Positions 24,331-36,200 of a stretch of 64,000 bases of DNA are shown one piece after another. The position numbers were made by a program, and so were the translations under genes. Below the pieces are notes generated by a model that ran no database searches, had not been told where the DNA came from, and was given only the letters and a program-made list of their open reading frames with translations. Each line of letters opens with the position of its first letter. The stretch's first letter is position 1. Source of the DNA: Luscinia megarhynchos (lineage: Eukaryota; Chordata; Aves; Passeriformes; Turdidae); the NCBI GenBank assembly GCA_034336665.1, contig CM067569.1, positions 25,868,224 to 25,932,223 of the forward strand, given 5' to 3'.

Positions 24331-25957
24331 GTAACTTTATAAAGAAGGTTGCCTCTGTCCGGTAAGGTTGTGATTCTGTATTTCGCTGGCTGGGCTCAGT
24401 CCTGCAGGTGGGTGAGCCTGCTGGTCCCCAGTGCTCCAGACTTCAGTGCCCGGTTGGAACTGGAGCTCTTGTTTGTTCTGGGGCACCTGACTCACCTACT
24501 GCCTTGTAATACAAACTGATTCTGAGATGCTCATGCTAGAGAGAGAAGAAAAACACTAAAGCAGAAGCTCCTGGAAGGAATTTCTGTAAGTTTCAGCCAT
24601 ACAGTTTTGTATAGTGTGTGATGCAGATGTGAATGCAGATTTCTAATTTAACACTGAGATGGCCTCAAGGAGTCAAACCTTGAAACAAAGCCTCATTTTT
24701 AGGACCACAGTACAAATTCAGGAGGAACTAAAAAGTTGATCCTCCAGAGATACTGCAATAATCCTACTGATGGATGCATTTGCACACACACAAACAGCCT
24801 TACTTTCTCCTTTGCATTTAAAAGAAGCTCAACCAGCAGTCTCCACTTATAAAAATATGCAAAAAATACACATTGGATAATAAGTAGCATAGGTATTCTG
24901 CACATGCCATCGGTTGTACTTTTTAATGTGAAAATCAAAGGAAATAAGATTTTTAAAAGAGCCTTGAACATTTTGATGTACCAGATCTAATAGAGAAGCT
25001 CTTTCTGTGATGTTGAAATGTGGCACATACTTTAAAACAAAGTACAGTCAAGCCTGTCCTTTAAAGGTTAAGTTACTCTTGAAATATTTTTTTCATCCTA
25101 TTTGCTATTAGCTGGCTTAAAGCTGTTGCAACAAAGTTTTTGCTTCTCACCAAAACATAGGAGATGTGTCCATGACCTTACTTTTGAATTCTATGTCTAT
25201 ATGCTGCATCCATGTGTTTCATTACAAGTGCATTGTTGTTTTCTTCAGTATTTATTTTGTCTGTGCCTTATACATACTGCTTGTCAGTCTCTCTGGATTT
25301 TTCCTTGGTATTGCCTTTCTCAAGAATAAAACCAGAAGTATTCCTGAAATAATATTGCTGTCAAATTATATGGCTAAAAGAGATTTGAGCTACAGGAGAT
25401 TAATTCTCTAAGGGTCATTCATTTTGCATTGAATATAAAAGGTAACCTGTTCATTCAGAATTAAAGAGGCTTTCATGAAATTGAGGCCCATAATAGGGAA
25501 GAAAGAATATGCATGAGTAATTCACAATCTTATAATGAAATATTGCTATGGGAAACCAAGTAGAACAACAGATGCTGAAACCCTTGTTATGATTCTTGGT
25601 ATTTTTTTTTTTCACTTTCCTTCGAGCCTTCTGAGTCACATTGACCTGAGATATTTGGAGATCTCTGTGTATTACAATAAAATATTAACATTGCAGCAGA
25701 TATTCAGTAGTAGTAAGTTTAAATTAAAATGGCATATGCTCCATACATCAGAAACCTGAGATTTTGCTAGTAAGTGAATAAAAATAATGGAATCACCTTT
25801 CTTGATAGTAGCACCATGTTCTGTAGTACCAAATCCCAACAGTTTGACCCAGTTTGATAGGAATTGGATAATGTGCTTTCAGATAAGCAGGGGCTTAAAG
25901 GAACTCTAGAAAAAAGTTTGTTTGGAAAGCCCAGTTGTATGATTATGGTATAGGATT
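24331..25957. other. Unrecognised intronic DNA
   Basis: The first 200 bases are GC-richer and contain several CpG; they might belong to an older repeat I do not recognise. The remainder is AT-rich and featureless. Confidence 0.4.
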
Positions 25958-26257
25958 AACCCCCATTTTTAAGAGGGGAAACAAAGATAACTTGAGAAAC
26001 TTCAGGCCAGTCAGCCTCAGCAAGATCATGGAGCAGATCCTCCTGGAATCTGTGGGAGGGAAGGAATGCCATCCACAGGGACCTGGGCAGGCTGGAGAGG
26101 TGGGCCTGTGCTAACCTCAGGAATTCCACCAGGGCCAAGGGCAAGGTCCTCCATGAGCACCAGGAGAATCCCAACACAAATCCAGGCTGGGCAGAGAGTG
26201 GAGCTGGGTGGTCTTTAAGGTCCCTTTCAACCCAAAACATTCCATGATTCTGTGATT
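25958..26257 (+). mobile_element. CR1 LINE, internally deleted, with reverse-transcriptase remnant
   Basis: Bases 25998-26048 encode NFRPVSL, then SKIMEQILLE, in one open stretch. This is the CR1 reverse-transcriptase motif NYRPVSL...KIMEQILLE with about five residues missing between the halves. The next section (CCACAGGGACCTGGGCAGG, GGGCCAAGGGCAAGGTCCT) belongs several hundred bases further on in a complete CR1. From about 26195 the 3' end follows (GGTGGTCTTTAAGGTCCC, ATTCCATGATTCTGTGATT), including the family's terminal 8-bp repeat. The copy thus has a 5' truncation and two large internal deletions and cannot be active. Confidence 0.93.
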
Positions 26258-29200
26258 ACTGCTGTTACCAAAAAGGCAGGAAATATTTCAACATATGGGA
26301 AAACAAGGAAACTTCATGGAATTTCAGTTGTAACTTTGGAAAATTCACTCAAGGAATTGTTTTGAACACATTCAGTGAATTTAAAAAGCAGAAGTATTTA
26401 TTTGCAATAAGCTTGGTATTGCGCCTATGTGTGTTTTGTAAAATGTGCTGCTTTTTTTCCTAGTGAAAACTCAAAGAGCCAGAGTGATATTTTTGCTAGA
26501 AGTATTTTAAGGCATTAAATACAGACCCAGTTAGTTAAAACCTTTTGTCTTTATCCCTTTTTGAAGTCATGACTGTTCAGATTCTGGTTGGAACAATTGT
26601 GTTTGTTCATAGGAAAGATCTGAAATCTTCAGAGGGTCATCTTTTCATAAAATGTCAGGGAAGCAGCATGGCTTCTTGCTGTCTTTATTCAGCAAACCCC
26701 TTTGAGCTCCTCTGAGGAGGTTTTTCTTAGTTATTTCATCTGGTTTGTGACTGCACAGAAGATTGTTCTATTCTTCTGTTCTCTTGACAGAGCAGTGCAA
26801 AGGCAGGCTGCATTAGAGCCTGCTTCCCAGTTTCACTTTTATATTAATAGAACATTTTTGCCACTGACACAGGAAGAATAGGGAAGCACTGAGAGTGCTT
26901 GGCTGTCTGATGGTTGACAGCAAGCTAGATTTAAAAAAAATAAAATAAAATGGAGAAAGCTACTTTTAAAGTTGAAGCTCATGAGGGTTCCCTCTTTACT
27001 GTGGTCTAACATTCCTGTGTCTGGATCTTTATAGAAAAATGAAAACTAAATTGTTAGGACAAATATTGTTTCATTAGTTCCATAAACAATATTAGGCTTT
27101 TTTTGTTTGGTTTGGGAAAAACTACTTGGTAAAGTTACTGTTGTCACTTTTGTAGTATGTTATGGCATGTGTCTTAAATGAGCACTTTTGGAATTCTTTA
27201 TGAAAGTAAAGAAATAGCCAAGGTACTAATTCAAATATTTAATAACATAAACACTTTAAAAGAAGAATGAAAGGTCAATTAATTATTAGTTTTGGTTTTT
27301 TTGCTGTTCGAAAAAAATAACTTCTGTTAAATCTCTCTGCAAGGCATAAGGTAGATCACAGTTCTTGTAATTTAAAATATTTGCCATGAATTTTGTAGTT
27401 ATTGTGATAAAGTAGCAACCAGCATGTCCAGGTTGTTCCAAGTCCTTATGCTGTGAATGTTTGACTAAGTCTGTCCTGAGATACAGCCAAAGTTACTGTG
27501 CACATCTGTGAGACTCACCACCACCCTTAGGAATAAATGCCCAGAGACAAGTGAGCTTGTAGATCACCTTGGTATATCCTGGCCTGCTTGAGAAACAGCA
27601 GTAGGACTTTTTTTTTTAATTATACTGGACATATTCACTGTTGATCCTGCATACATCAGATTTTGGACATTTTTCTAGCTATATGCTATAATGTGGGCAG
27701 TCTTTCTGTATCACCCTTAATCACCTCTGGAAAATGGCACCCTCTCTCTGTTTGCAAGTCCAAATACAAAATGTTGTGGCATTTCTTCCTGCAGAAATAT
27801 TTTAGAGTGACCTCTTGATTTATTTCCTTTTCATCAGAGTTTTGTATCCAGAACTGAGTTCCACAGTTGCTTTTACAAATACCTATCAATTTAATCTCAT
27901 GTAATTTTTTTCTCAGTTGAATGTGTCTTTGTTTTACCATGTCTTAATGTTCAGGAATAAATTAATGTTACAGTTCCAGTAATCTCAGGAAATTATGTAT
28001 TGCTGTGATTGAACATGCTATGGCTGGGGATGTTTTCAGGCAAACACAGGTTGTATTCAAGATACTGAGCAATCTAGCTACTATTTATAAATTTTTTCAG
28101 CATATAGCACTGTTAAAACCCCTTGTTAGTAACTACATTAGTAAAGGAGTAAAAGTCAAGGTACTAGACCAAGAGAAAATCTGGAAAGCAACAGAGACAA
28201 AAACTAGCTTGGAAGTCCAGTCAGGACTCTGGGAATGTGGGCTGTTGGGAGACAGCACAGCCTTCACCAAGCCTGGTGCAAAATTCTTGTGAGAACAAGT
28301 TCTTGGGAATACAAGTTGCTTTTGGACAAAATACTTGGGAAAAGATGTCAAAATTCTGAACACGGTGATGGCCCTGATTGCATAATTAGAGTTCATATAA
28401 TTGCTTGTGACTTAATTAGAAGTAGACCCCATCAAAATAGCTCACACATATTGTGAAACCTCAAGTATGTGACATTTTTGAGGCAAAATAGGCAGCAGCA
28501 GCTCTGTCTAAGATATCAGAGAGAGGATAATCACAAGCTTTGAGGTTCATTAACCTGAAGTTTAGTAGTCTGATGTGTCAGTGTGAGACTTAGTTTTCAG
28601 TTTTCCTCTCCTGCCAAGCATGGTGATTTCTGCTGGAAAAAAAACAGTGCTGGGCAGTGTTGTGCTGTGAGTGAGGTGTTCTGCTGCAAAGCTGACCCTT
28701 TCTACCCTTTCCAGGAACTGCTCCCCTCCAGAACTGCATTTCTGTGCTAAGCAGGTGCATCTAAACATGAAATAAGGAGGATGCATTTGACAATTTATTT
28801 GAAACATGCCTTTTAGCAGTGACAGAGGACAGCAAATTGTGAAATTCTCACTTAACCAGGCTTTTCTAGGGCTTGCAGCAGAAAACAAATGCTCACTCTT
28901 CTCTCACCCCTGTCAATCTAACCTTCATCTATCAGACCAGATGTAACCTGGAAAGAACTTCATGCTTTTCAATCACGTTTGTTGCAGCACAGGGTCAGTC
29001 ATTTTTGTGCCAATTCATATGGAACAGATGTGAGACAAATCTGAAAGCATTTATAAATAAATAATAGAGTAAGCTCACATCACATTGGACACTGGTTAAC
29101 AAGAACTGGCCTACAGCAGTGTCCTGCTATGGAGACAAAGCTGACAAAAAGCACAGATTTAGTTAAATATATTTACACAGAGCACAGGTCTGTTAGAGAC

Positions 29201-32200
29201 TCTCAGTGCAAGGAGGGGCTGAAAGAGGTATTACATTTGAGTGTGATGTGAAATCATGGGCTTCCAGTTAGCAGGAGGAGAGCTGAGGAAAACTGCTCTT
29301 GTGACTTGTTAATTAGAACAGGAAGCAAGAAGCTGCTAGGAAGATACCTGAGGAATCCTTACAGTGAGAGAGAGTCTAAAACCAGGTGAAGGGTAGGAAA
29401 AGGAAGCATTGATAAATAAAAAGGCAAAAAAAGAATGAGTTTATCCTTAGTAGCTAAGTGTAGAAGCCAGAAAGGAGGCAACACATCGTTAGAAATCACA
29501 TAAGGAGGAAGAGAATCTACTCAGACAGTAGCTCATCTACTAATGTGCTTTTTTTTTTTTGTTACTCCTCGTGGTTTGTTAAGCATTCAAAAAAAAAAAA
29601 GACACCATGTTTTAGAATGGGGAGGCAGACAGGCAAGTGCCAGTATAAAAGTGCTTTGGGAACAAAATTATTTCAGTTCATTTGTAGGCAGTTAACTTTG
29701 CTGTACCATTACTGAAATAAAAGTGGGGAACTACTGCAACAGAGTATTAAGGAAGAATAATATCTATTAAAAATGAACTCTCTTTGACACTATAATTGCA
29801 TTTAATTGACATTAAATAACTCTTTGGAGCCATTAAGAATATGGTAGGAATGCAAATGTACGAAACATTTCCATCATTATTGAATCAACATCTTCAGCAG
29901 ACAAAGTTGCATCATGGGAGCCTTGAATACTTCCCCTTTTGCAAGTGAATTTAGTACTCATGGAAGTGCCATGCTGGCATTTCAGAAGAGTGAGGTCTCC
30001 CTGTGTGAAGCTGGTTTTCACAGCAGCTGTGCTAACAGGGCATGGCATGGAGGAGCTGATCAGAGCTTTGTGCAACCTGTTCAGGCTTTCCTTGGGGCTG
30101 CTGGCACCATCCTCAGCCACCCAGTGATGGACACCATGCAGGAAGAAGCAGTAGCTGGGAAAGCAGATGAGCAGATCCACATGAATGCCACAGCCTTGTG
30201 TACTCTCTCTGTGCTTTGTTCAGTTATAAGGCTTGTAACAATCTCAGTTGTGACAGACACAAGTACTGTGATGTTTTTGATTCATCTTTCTCAGGGGGTA
30301 GACAAGCCTGGCTGAGAGCATCGTGAGTTTTTAGTGGTTTGGTGTGGCTTTCTTCTCACCCCACTAGTGTTTCCACCTGTCTTTTCATCTGCTGGGATTG
30401 AACCTAGTGGATGCTATGCCTGAGAAAGAATGGGCTGGATCACATTCTCAAGAGCTCCCTTCATTCTGAGATGCAGTAAATCCAGCATGGAAACAAGAGG
30501 AGGCTTTAACTGAGCCAGCTGCTGGTGTCTGAGATCTCTGTTAAGTTAAGTGCAGCTAGTGGAAGGCATGGCTTGGCTGAGCACATTGTAGAGTGTGAGT
30601 CACTGCCTGGATTTGCCCATAATTTGCCCACTGGCACATGTGGTACAACACATCAGGTGTTAGATCTGTTATTTTGGGCAAGATATTTCTCTTCTAACGA
30701 GCAGATTAAGCTGTCTACTGATCAGCATAACAGAAAACATCTCTTTTATTTGTAGTCTCTTGCTTCTTGGGCATCTACTGAATTTTACATTTCCTTCTTA
30801 ATTAGGAAGGGGAGTCCTTTAATAGAGGCATTATCCACTTCCAACAGGATGGTTTTGGGAATCCTATCAATGCACTGGACTTTTTTATGCATTTTGAGTA
30901 CTTACATGCAGATACTAAAGCAGGCTTTTGTGCAGTTAATCTAGCAATGAATCATTGTTTAGGCCTGGTTTTCTGTGGATATGTAAGGTATTTTAGGGAG
31001 AGAAGTCATTCCTGCAGTGACAGATGGAGGGTTTCTTTATATATGCTTTGGTGCAAAGCAAGAGCTAAATTAAATTCGATGATTTGAAAGAGATTGTGAT
31101 GTCAACACTTATTATTTAAGAAAAGCATGGATCTGTATGTATCTTTACAAATGCAATTGTATTTGTGGGATCCTGCTAGTTTAGGAGCTGGCTTTTCAGA
31201 AAAATCCACAGCCTCTCAATGGGAGCTGTGTGTTAAGTTCCTTCAGGTTGACAGCCTAGTCCACAGGCTTACTTTAGAAAGGTGTTTGTAAAATGTTGTT
31301 TTCATGCTGAATAAGGCAATAGTGATGTAGCTGATTCAAAGAAAAATATCTAGTAATAGATAATAATATTTTTTGTTATAATCACAGCAAAGACCTGCTG
31401 TCAGTATTTGGAATAATTATTCCAAATGCACAGGATTTTCCAAAACAACTACATTTCTAGAACAGCTGCTGCATAACTCTAGGGCAGGAAGGACCTACAT
31501 CATTGAATTTTAGTTACACTTCAGAGCTACTGTGGACTGTGAAGAAACACTGAAGATTATTTATTTGTTTAATTTTTTAAATGTCTGGCTTTGAAATTAA
31601 GTAAATCTCTCTGTACCACCTCACCTGCCAAACCCTGTCAGTCCCAAGAAAACCCAGGGCAGGGGTTGCTGGTGTGTGTGTGAGGTTTTCATTATTCCAG
31701 TGCAAGGAGCCAGAGGTTGCAGAAGTGATCTGAAGTACAGGAACTGATTCAGCAGGGCCACATATGGAAAACATATCTGAAAGTAAGTGCTTTTTCCTTT
31801 TCAAGATGAACATGAGTTTATACTTCCCAGTTTAGATCTCAGCTTCTGGAAGAGTGGCACCTGTTGCCAAAGAAGCCTAATAAGCCCCTTTGAAATGTTT
31901 TCAGAGAGGAAGAAAGACTTAGTTCTCAACTAGGAAGAGGTAGAGTGCTGGAAATAGAGGATGGAGAAGAATCCCAGCTTCACCTTTCCTGATGTGGAAA
32001 TAATTTCCAGAATTTCACTGCAAATAGGTGTGAATTGAAGTAGGAAGGGATTACAAAACCAGTGTCAATCTGGAGATGAATTTTGCTGTCCTGAGAAGCA
32101 TCTCCTCAGATCATAGGTAAGAGCTATGCCACCCACCATTGTGTGCTAGGAGTTGGATTAACATAACTCTTATTGAAGATTCGCAGTCAAAAGCTGAATA

Positions 32201-34895
32201 TTTTTTTACTTGGGGCCTGAAATTATTTCTTTAGTTTTTCTGTGGTATTTACCATCTAAAATTGAGGACTTCTTGGACTAATATAATTTTTGCTCAGCAG
32301 TCTGCATTAGTCAAATACTGATTTGGCAGGCAGAAATGTTGGCCAGTAACATTATACAAACTTGCACCAAAAAGTCTGTAATTTTAGGTCTCAGCTCCCC
32401 AGGTTCTACATCATCTTTAGCTTCTGATGTTTCGTTTCTTTTGGCTGTTTTTATTCTCTAAGGAGTGTTCCACCCAGTGCAGAAGTTCTGATTAAAATTA
32501 GTATATGCTTGAAGGGGTTACAATGGATTTAGAAGCATCTTTTTCCAGGAAAATATTTTTAAAATGGATAGGTATTTGCCCAATATTTTACCATATGTCC
32601 AAAACATTTGGTAGTTACATAAACCACACTTGCTCTGTGTTTCCTTAGATTGCTGTCCTATATATGGCTGTGTATTTTTAATAATATGATAAGTTGCTAT
32701 CACGTCCTTATGTATACTTGGAATAGAGTGGGATGTTCTCAGAACTCTCACCTGCTGCACCTTGCTCACTGGTCAGGTTTGTGGTGTAGCAGAGAAGTTG
32801 ACTATTTATGCTGAAGGTAAATTATTAATTCTTTGCTTTTAGCCAGCGTGGTGCTTCCCTCATTCAACACCTGCAATGAGACAGAAAGCTCAGTGGAGAC
32901 ATGGCTCTGTCACCAAGGCACTGTTCCCTTTCAGTCAGTGTCCATGGAAACCTTGGCCAGTTTTTATTTTCTTGTGTGGTTATCACTGAAGTGCAGCTTC
33001 CAGGGGGAAAGGCTTTGGCCACTGACCTCCTGAAGAGCAGGCAGGTGAATTGCACACTTTTTGCAAGCAGACCATTTCTGTTTCTGTGGGGACTGTACTG
33101 CCCTGCACAGCTAAAAATGTGGACAGCTTCTTATGCCCTGTAAAATTTAGGGAAGAAAGAGTTCTCTCTCACACCCCCCTGCCAGTCTATCTCCTCAGCA
33201 GCTTTCCAGAGCCCTTTCCAGTGTCCTCTTACAATACTGATGATGATGATGAGATATTTTACTATGTCCTCCTCTAAATGTGAGAGTTTTTGTAAACAGC
33301 AGCAGGATATTTCAGGGAATCAGACACGAAGCAAGAGAAGCAAAAGTATGTCTGGCATCTTCATATGGAAGTAATAAATGCAAATTTGTTCTGTAAATTC
33401 AGAGCTGAGCTTGTCAGAAGAGATTTTCCTTGATGTGTGCACTGTTGTCATCTGCCATGCTGCCTTCTGAGCTCAAAGCTTGATCTCAAGGATGATGGTA
33501 AATTTTTAAACCCTAGAACAAATACACATGTAAATGCAACTTCATAGGCTCAGACTGGTGATGTGTACATCATCTTTCTGCAGGTTTATATATTTTTGTG
33601 TATTTTAGGACTCATACTTTTGCTGCCTTACCTGTAAACTCCTATGGACAGGAAAAGATGGTTTATGTTCTATGGTTGTAGAAAAGATCTGGCACATTAT
33701 TTAATACAAAAAAGGTTTAGCAGCTCTCTCTCTTTTTTAATTTTTTTTTAAATATAATTAATCAATCTCTGTATTACTTAGCTTTTATGTTACCATTTGA
33801 TTTTTTAAATGCAGAATTTGTTTATCGTGCTCTGGTGTTTTGACTAGAGACATTTAAGCAATATAAAACACTCTTTAACAGGGGGAAGGCTTAATCAGCA
33901 CCCAGTGCTGTACAGAGCAGAGAAGGGCTGTTAGAATAATGCCCAGCTGATCAGAAGGATGTAGTATAAAATAGAATAAAAAAAATAAATAAATTTTAAA
34001 AAAAAGCAAAACAAGCAAAAGAAAACAGAACATGAAGTAAATTGAAAACCGAAATGAGAAAATTAACTTCATAAAAGGGACCAGAGATAGCAGAACCTTT
34101 TTTAATGAGAATAATTTGTACATATATTTAAACAAAAAATTGCTTTTAAGTTTCCCAAGCTCGCAGGTGCCTGTAGAGCAGCCGCTGGGTGCCACTGCTG
34201 AGTTTCAGAGCCCTGGGCGAGGCAGGGCTTCTGTGGCAGCCAGAATTTGTAGCTGGGGAAGAGCGAGTGGGTGGTAGTTTTGCAACAGAAATAAATTGTT
34301 TCTGCAGTTTTAGGGTTTGTGAAATAGAGCTGCAACCAACATTTTGGTTTTGGTGTTTCACCAGATATTATCATATCTGACAGTAGATCACAGAGGCAGG
34401 TCCAGCCTGCCCTGTTCCTGCACCCCTGCCTGGCAGAGCTGAAATGGTGCTAGGTGAGAGGGATGCTGAATGAGAGAGGACTAAAAACTTGCCTTATTGT
34501 TCTGAGGCATTTAGTCTCTTATTCCAGCCTGAAGTGCAGGAGACCCCACTTTTTGTTTGGCTTCCCATCAATGATTTTCTTGGTCAGCAGAGTGTGAATA
34601 TATTTTGGATGTAGCTTGCCTGTGCCTAGAAAAGCAGGAGGAGTAATGGTGACTCACAAACTCACTCATAAAATGAATGTGATTCTGAATAGTTTTGGTT
34701 TGGGGAGTAGATAATTAGAGCTTGATGAATCAGAAACATATTTTTGAAAATGGATAACGTTATCTGAAACAAGGTTTCTGTGTAGAGAAGACACTTCATT
34801 CAGACTTGTCCAGAATATCGAGTGTTGTGCAGTCTGTTCTCCTGGAATACTTCTGATCATTTGCTCTCAGCCAAAATAAAAAAAAAGTTAGAAAG
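26258..34895. other. Unrecognised intronic DNA
   Basis: AT-rich, with poly(T) or poly(A) runs near 27608-27617, 29551-29560 and 29589-29600. Frames of 133 codons (+, 29914-30315) and 115 codons (-, 29833-30180) overlap each other and have no motif. I see no exon or named repeat. Confidence 0.45.
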
Positions 34896-34910
34896 GTGTG
34901 TGTGTGTGTG
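34896..34910. repeat. (GT)n microsatellite
   Basis: Seven GT units plus one G. Confidence 0.85.
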
Positions 34911-36156
34911 ATATGCAGCACACAGAATTAAAGGAAAGTCTACCATGAGCCTGTTTCAAAGCTATGGACTGGGATTTGGATTTTAGATCCTGATCTAAGG
35001 AAATCACTTAAAGAAAATAACTATTTCTCTTGCAATCACAGGCTTGAAGTCAGCATGTTTTGCTGAGTTTTGTTGAAATGAGGCCTCTCACATTGTAATG
35101 CTTTTGATAAATATTTTCTAATACCTGTGATGTGAAGTCTGTCAAGCATGAACTAGCTGGGTTTGACCTACCATGGACTCCACCTTAGCAGGAAAAGAAA
35201 ACTCTTGATTTATAATTTGAGATGGAAGTCTCTTCGTGGTGCAGACTGTAACCCATTCCAGTTCAATTGTGCAGCCACATAAACTTTCCTGACAATGATG
35301 TGCAGAGACAGAAGGTGAATTATGGATTCTATAGGTTTCCTTCCAGTTTGATTCCCTTCTGCTGATAGGGAAAACTTCTGCTATTTCCTTATATCCAAGC
35401 ATTATTTAAGAAGAAATATTCTATTTTTTAAAATTAGCATAAACCTCTCCATTTCTTCTTTTTTTCATACCTCTCAATATATAATTTGGAAAAAAAATAG
35501 AATTGAAGTTCTCTTAATTTTCTCTGCTGAATTTTGGGAATTAGCAAGCCTTATTTTTTCATGTTGAACTGGCAGGTGTTTGTGGCAGGGTTGCATATTA
35601 AGTATCAACACTTGTGAGAATATTTGAGAAGTGAATTAGTAATTTTCATTTTATATTGTTACAAATAAAATAATGGAATATCTTCCATGCCTCCTTGCAT
35701 TCTGTGGTTGCAGCTGGGGTAGGTGTGTTTTTTCCACTTCAGCTTTCTGGACAGGTCAGTGCTTACAGGTATGAGACCCCTGACCACAGGTAATATTTTG
35801 ATTATTATATGATTGTTGTTTATCCTTGAATGAGTGCCAGATGCTTAGGCTGCCTTGAGGTGCAGCTGCTGTCCCAAATGTGCCCAAAGTCACTGCCTTT
35901 GGAGGAGCTCTCCCCAGTTTGTGCTGTGGTAGGGGAGCTGCAGGCACAGCCAGTCCTTGCAAAGATTAGAAAAAGGCAAATAAGTGAACATTAAGCAGAG
36001 TCCATGATCCCCTACACAGTCCAAAGTACCCTGGAGTCATTTTATCCCAGATATAGATTTTCCTGATTACTTTAAGACCATCACATAAAGAATGGAAATG
36101 ACTTTTCACAGCATTCTGTTTTCCTTATATTTTCTCTCATTTTGTACTGTGGCTGA
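34911..36156. other. Unrecognised intronic DNA
   Basis: AT-rich with no recognised element. The last few hundred bases could be the body of a retrocopy ending in the adjacent poly(A) tract, but no gene was recognised. Confidence 0.4.
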
Positions 36157-36200
36157 AATAAAGGATTACTTAAAAAAAAAAAAAAAAAAAACAAAAAAAA
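36157..36200 (+). repeat. AATAAA followed by a poly(A) tract
   Basis: AATAAA at 36157-36162 is followed nine bases later by 20 A, one C and eight more A (36172-36200). The order and spacing look like the 3' end of a reverse-transcribed mRNA. The body upstream was not recognised, and no flanking target duplication was found by eye, so an ordinary A run is also possible. Confidence 0.45.

Noticed and set aside
27660..27930. Possible second very old LINE fragment (phrase like TATCCAGAACTGAGTTCC)
   Set aside because: Only short stretches resemble the ancient CR1 text and the order of blocks does not hold.
29833..30315. Overlapping open frames of 133 (+) and 115 (-) codons
   Set aside because: They mirror each other on opposite strands, show no motif, and have no splice or promoter context.
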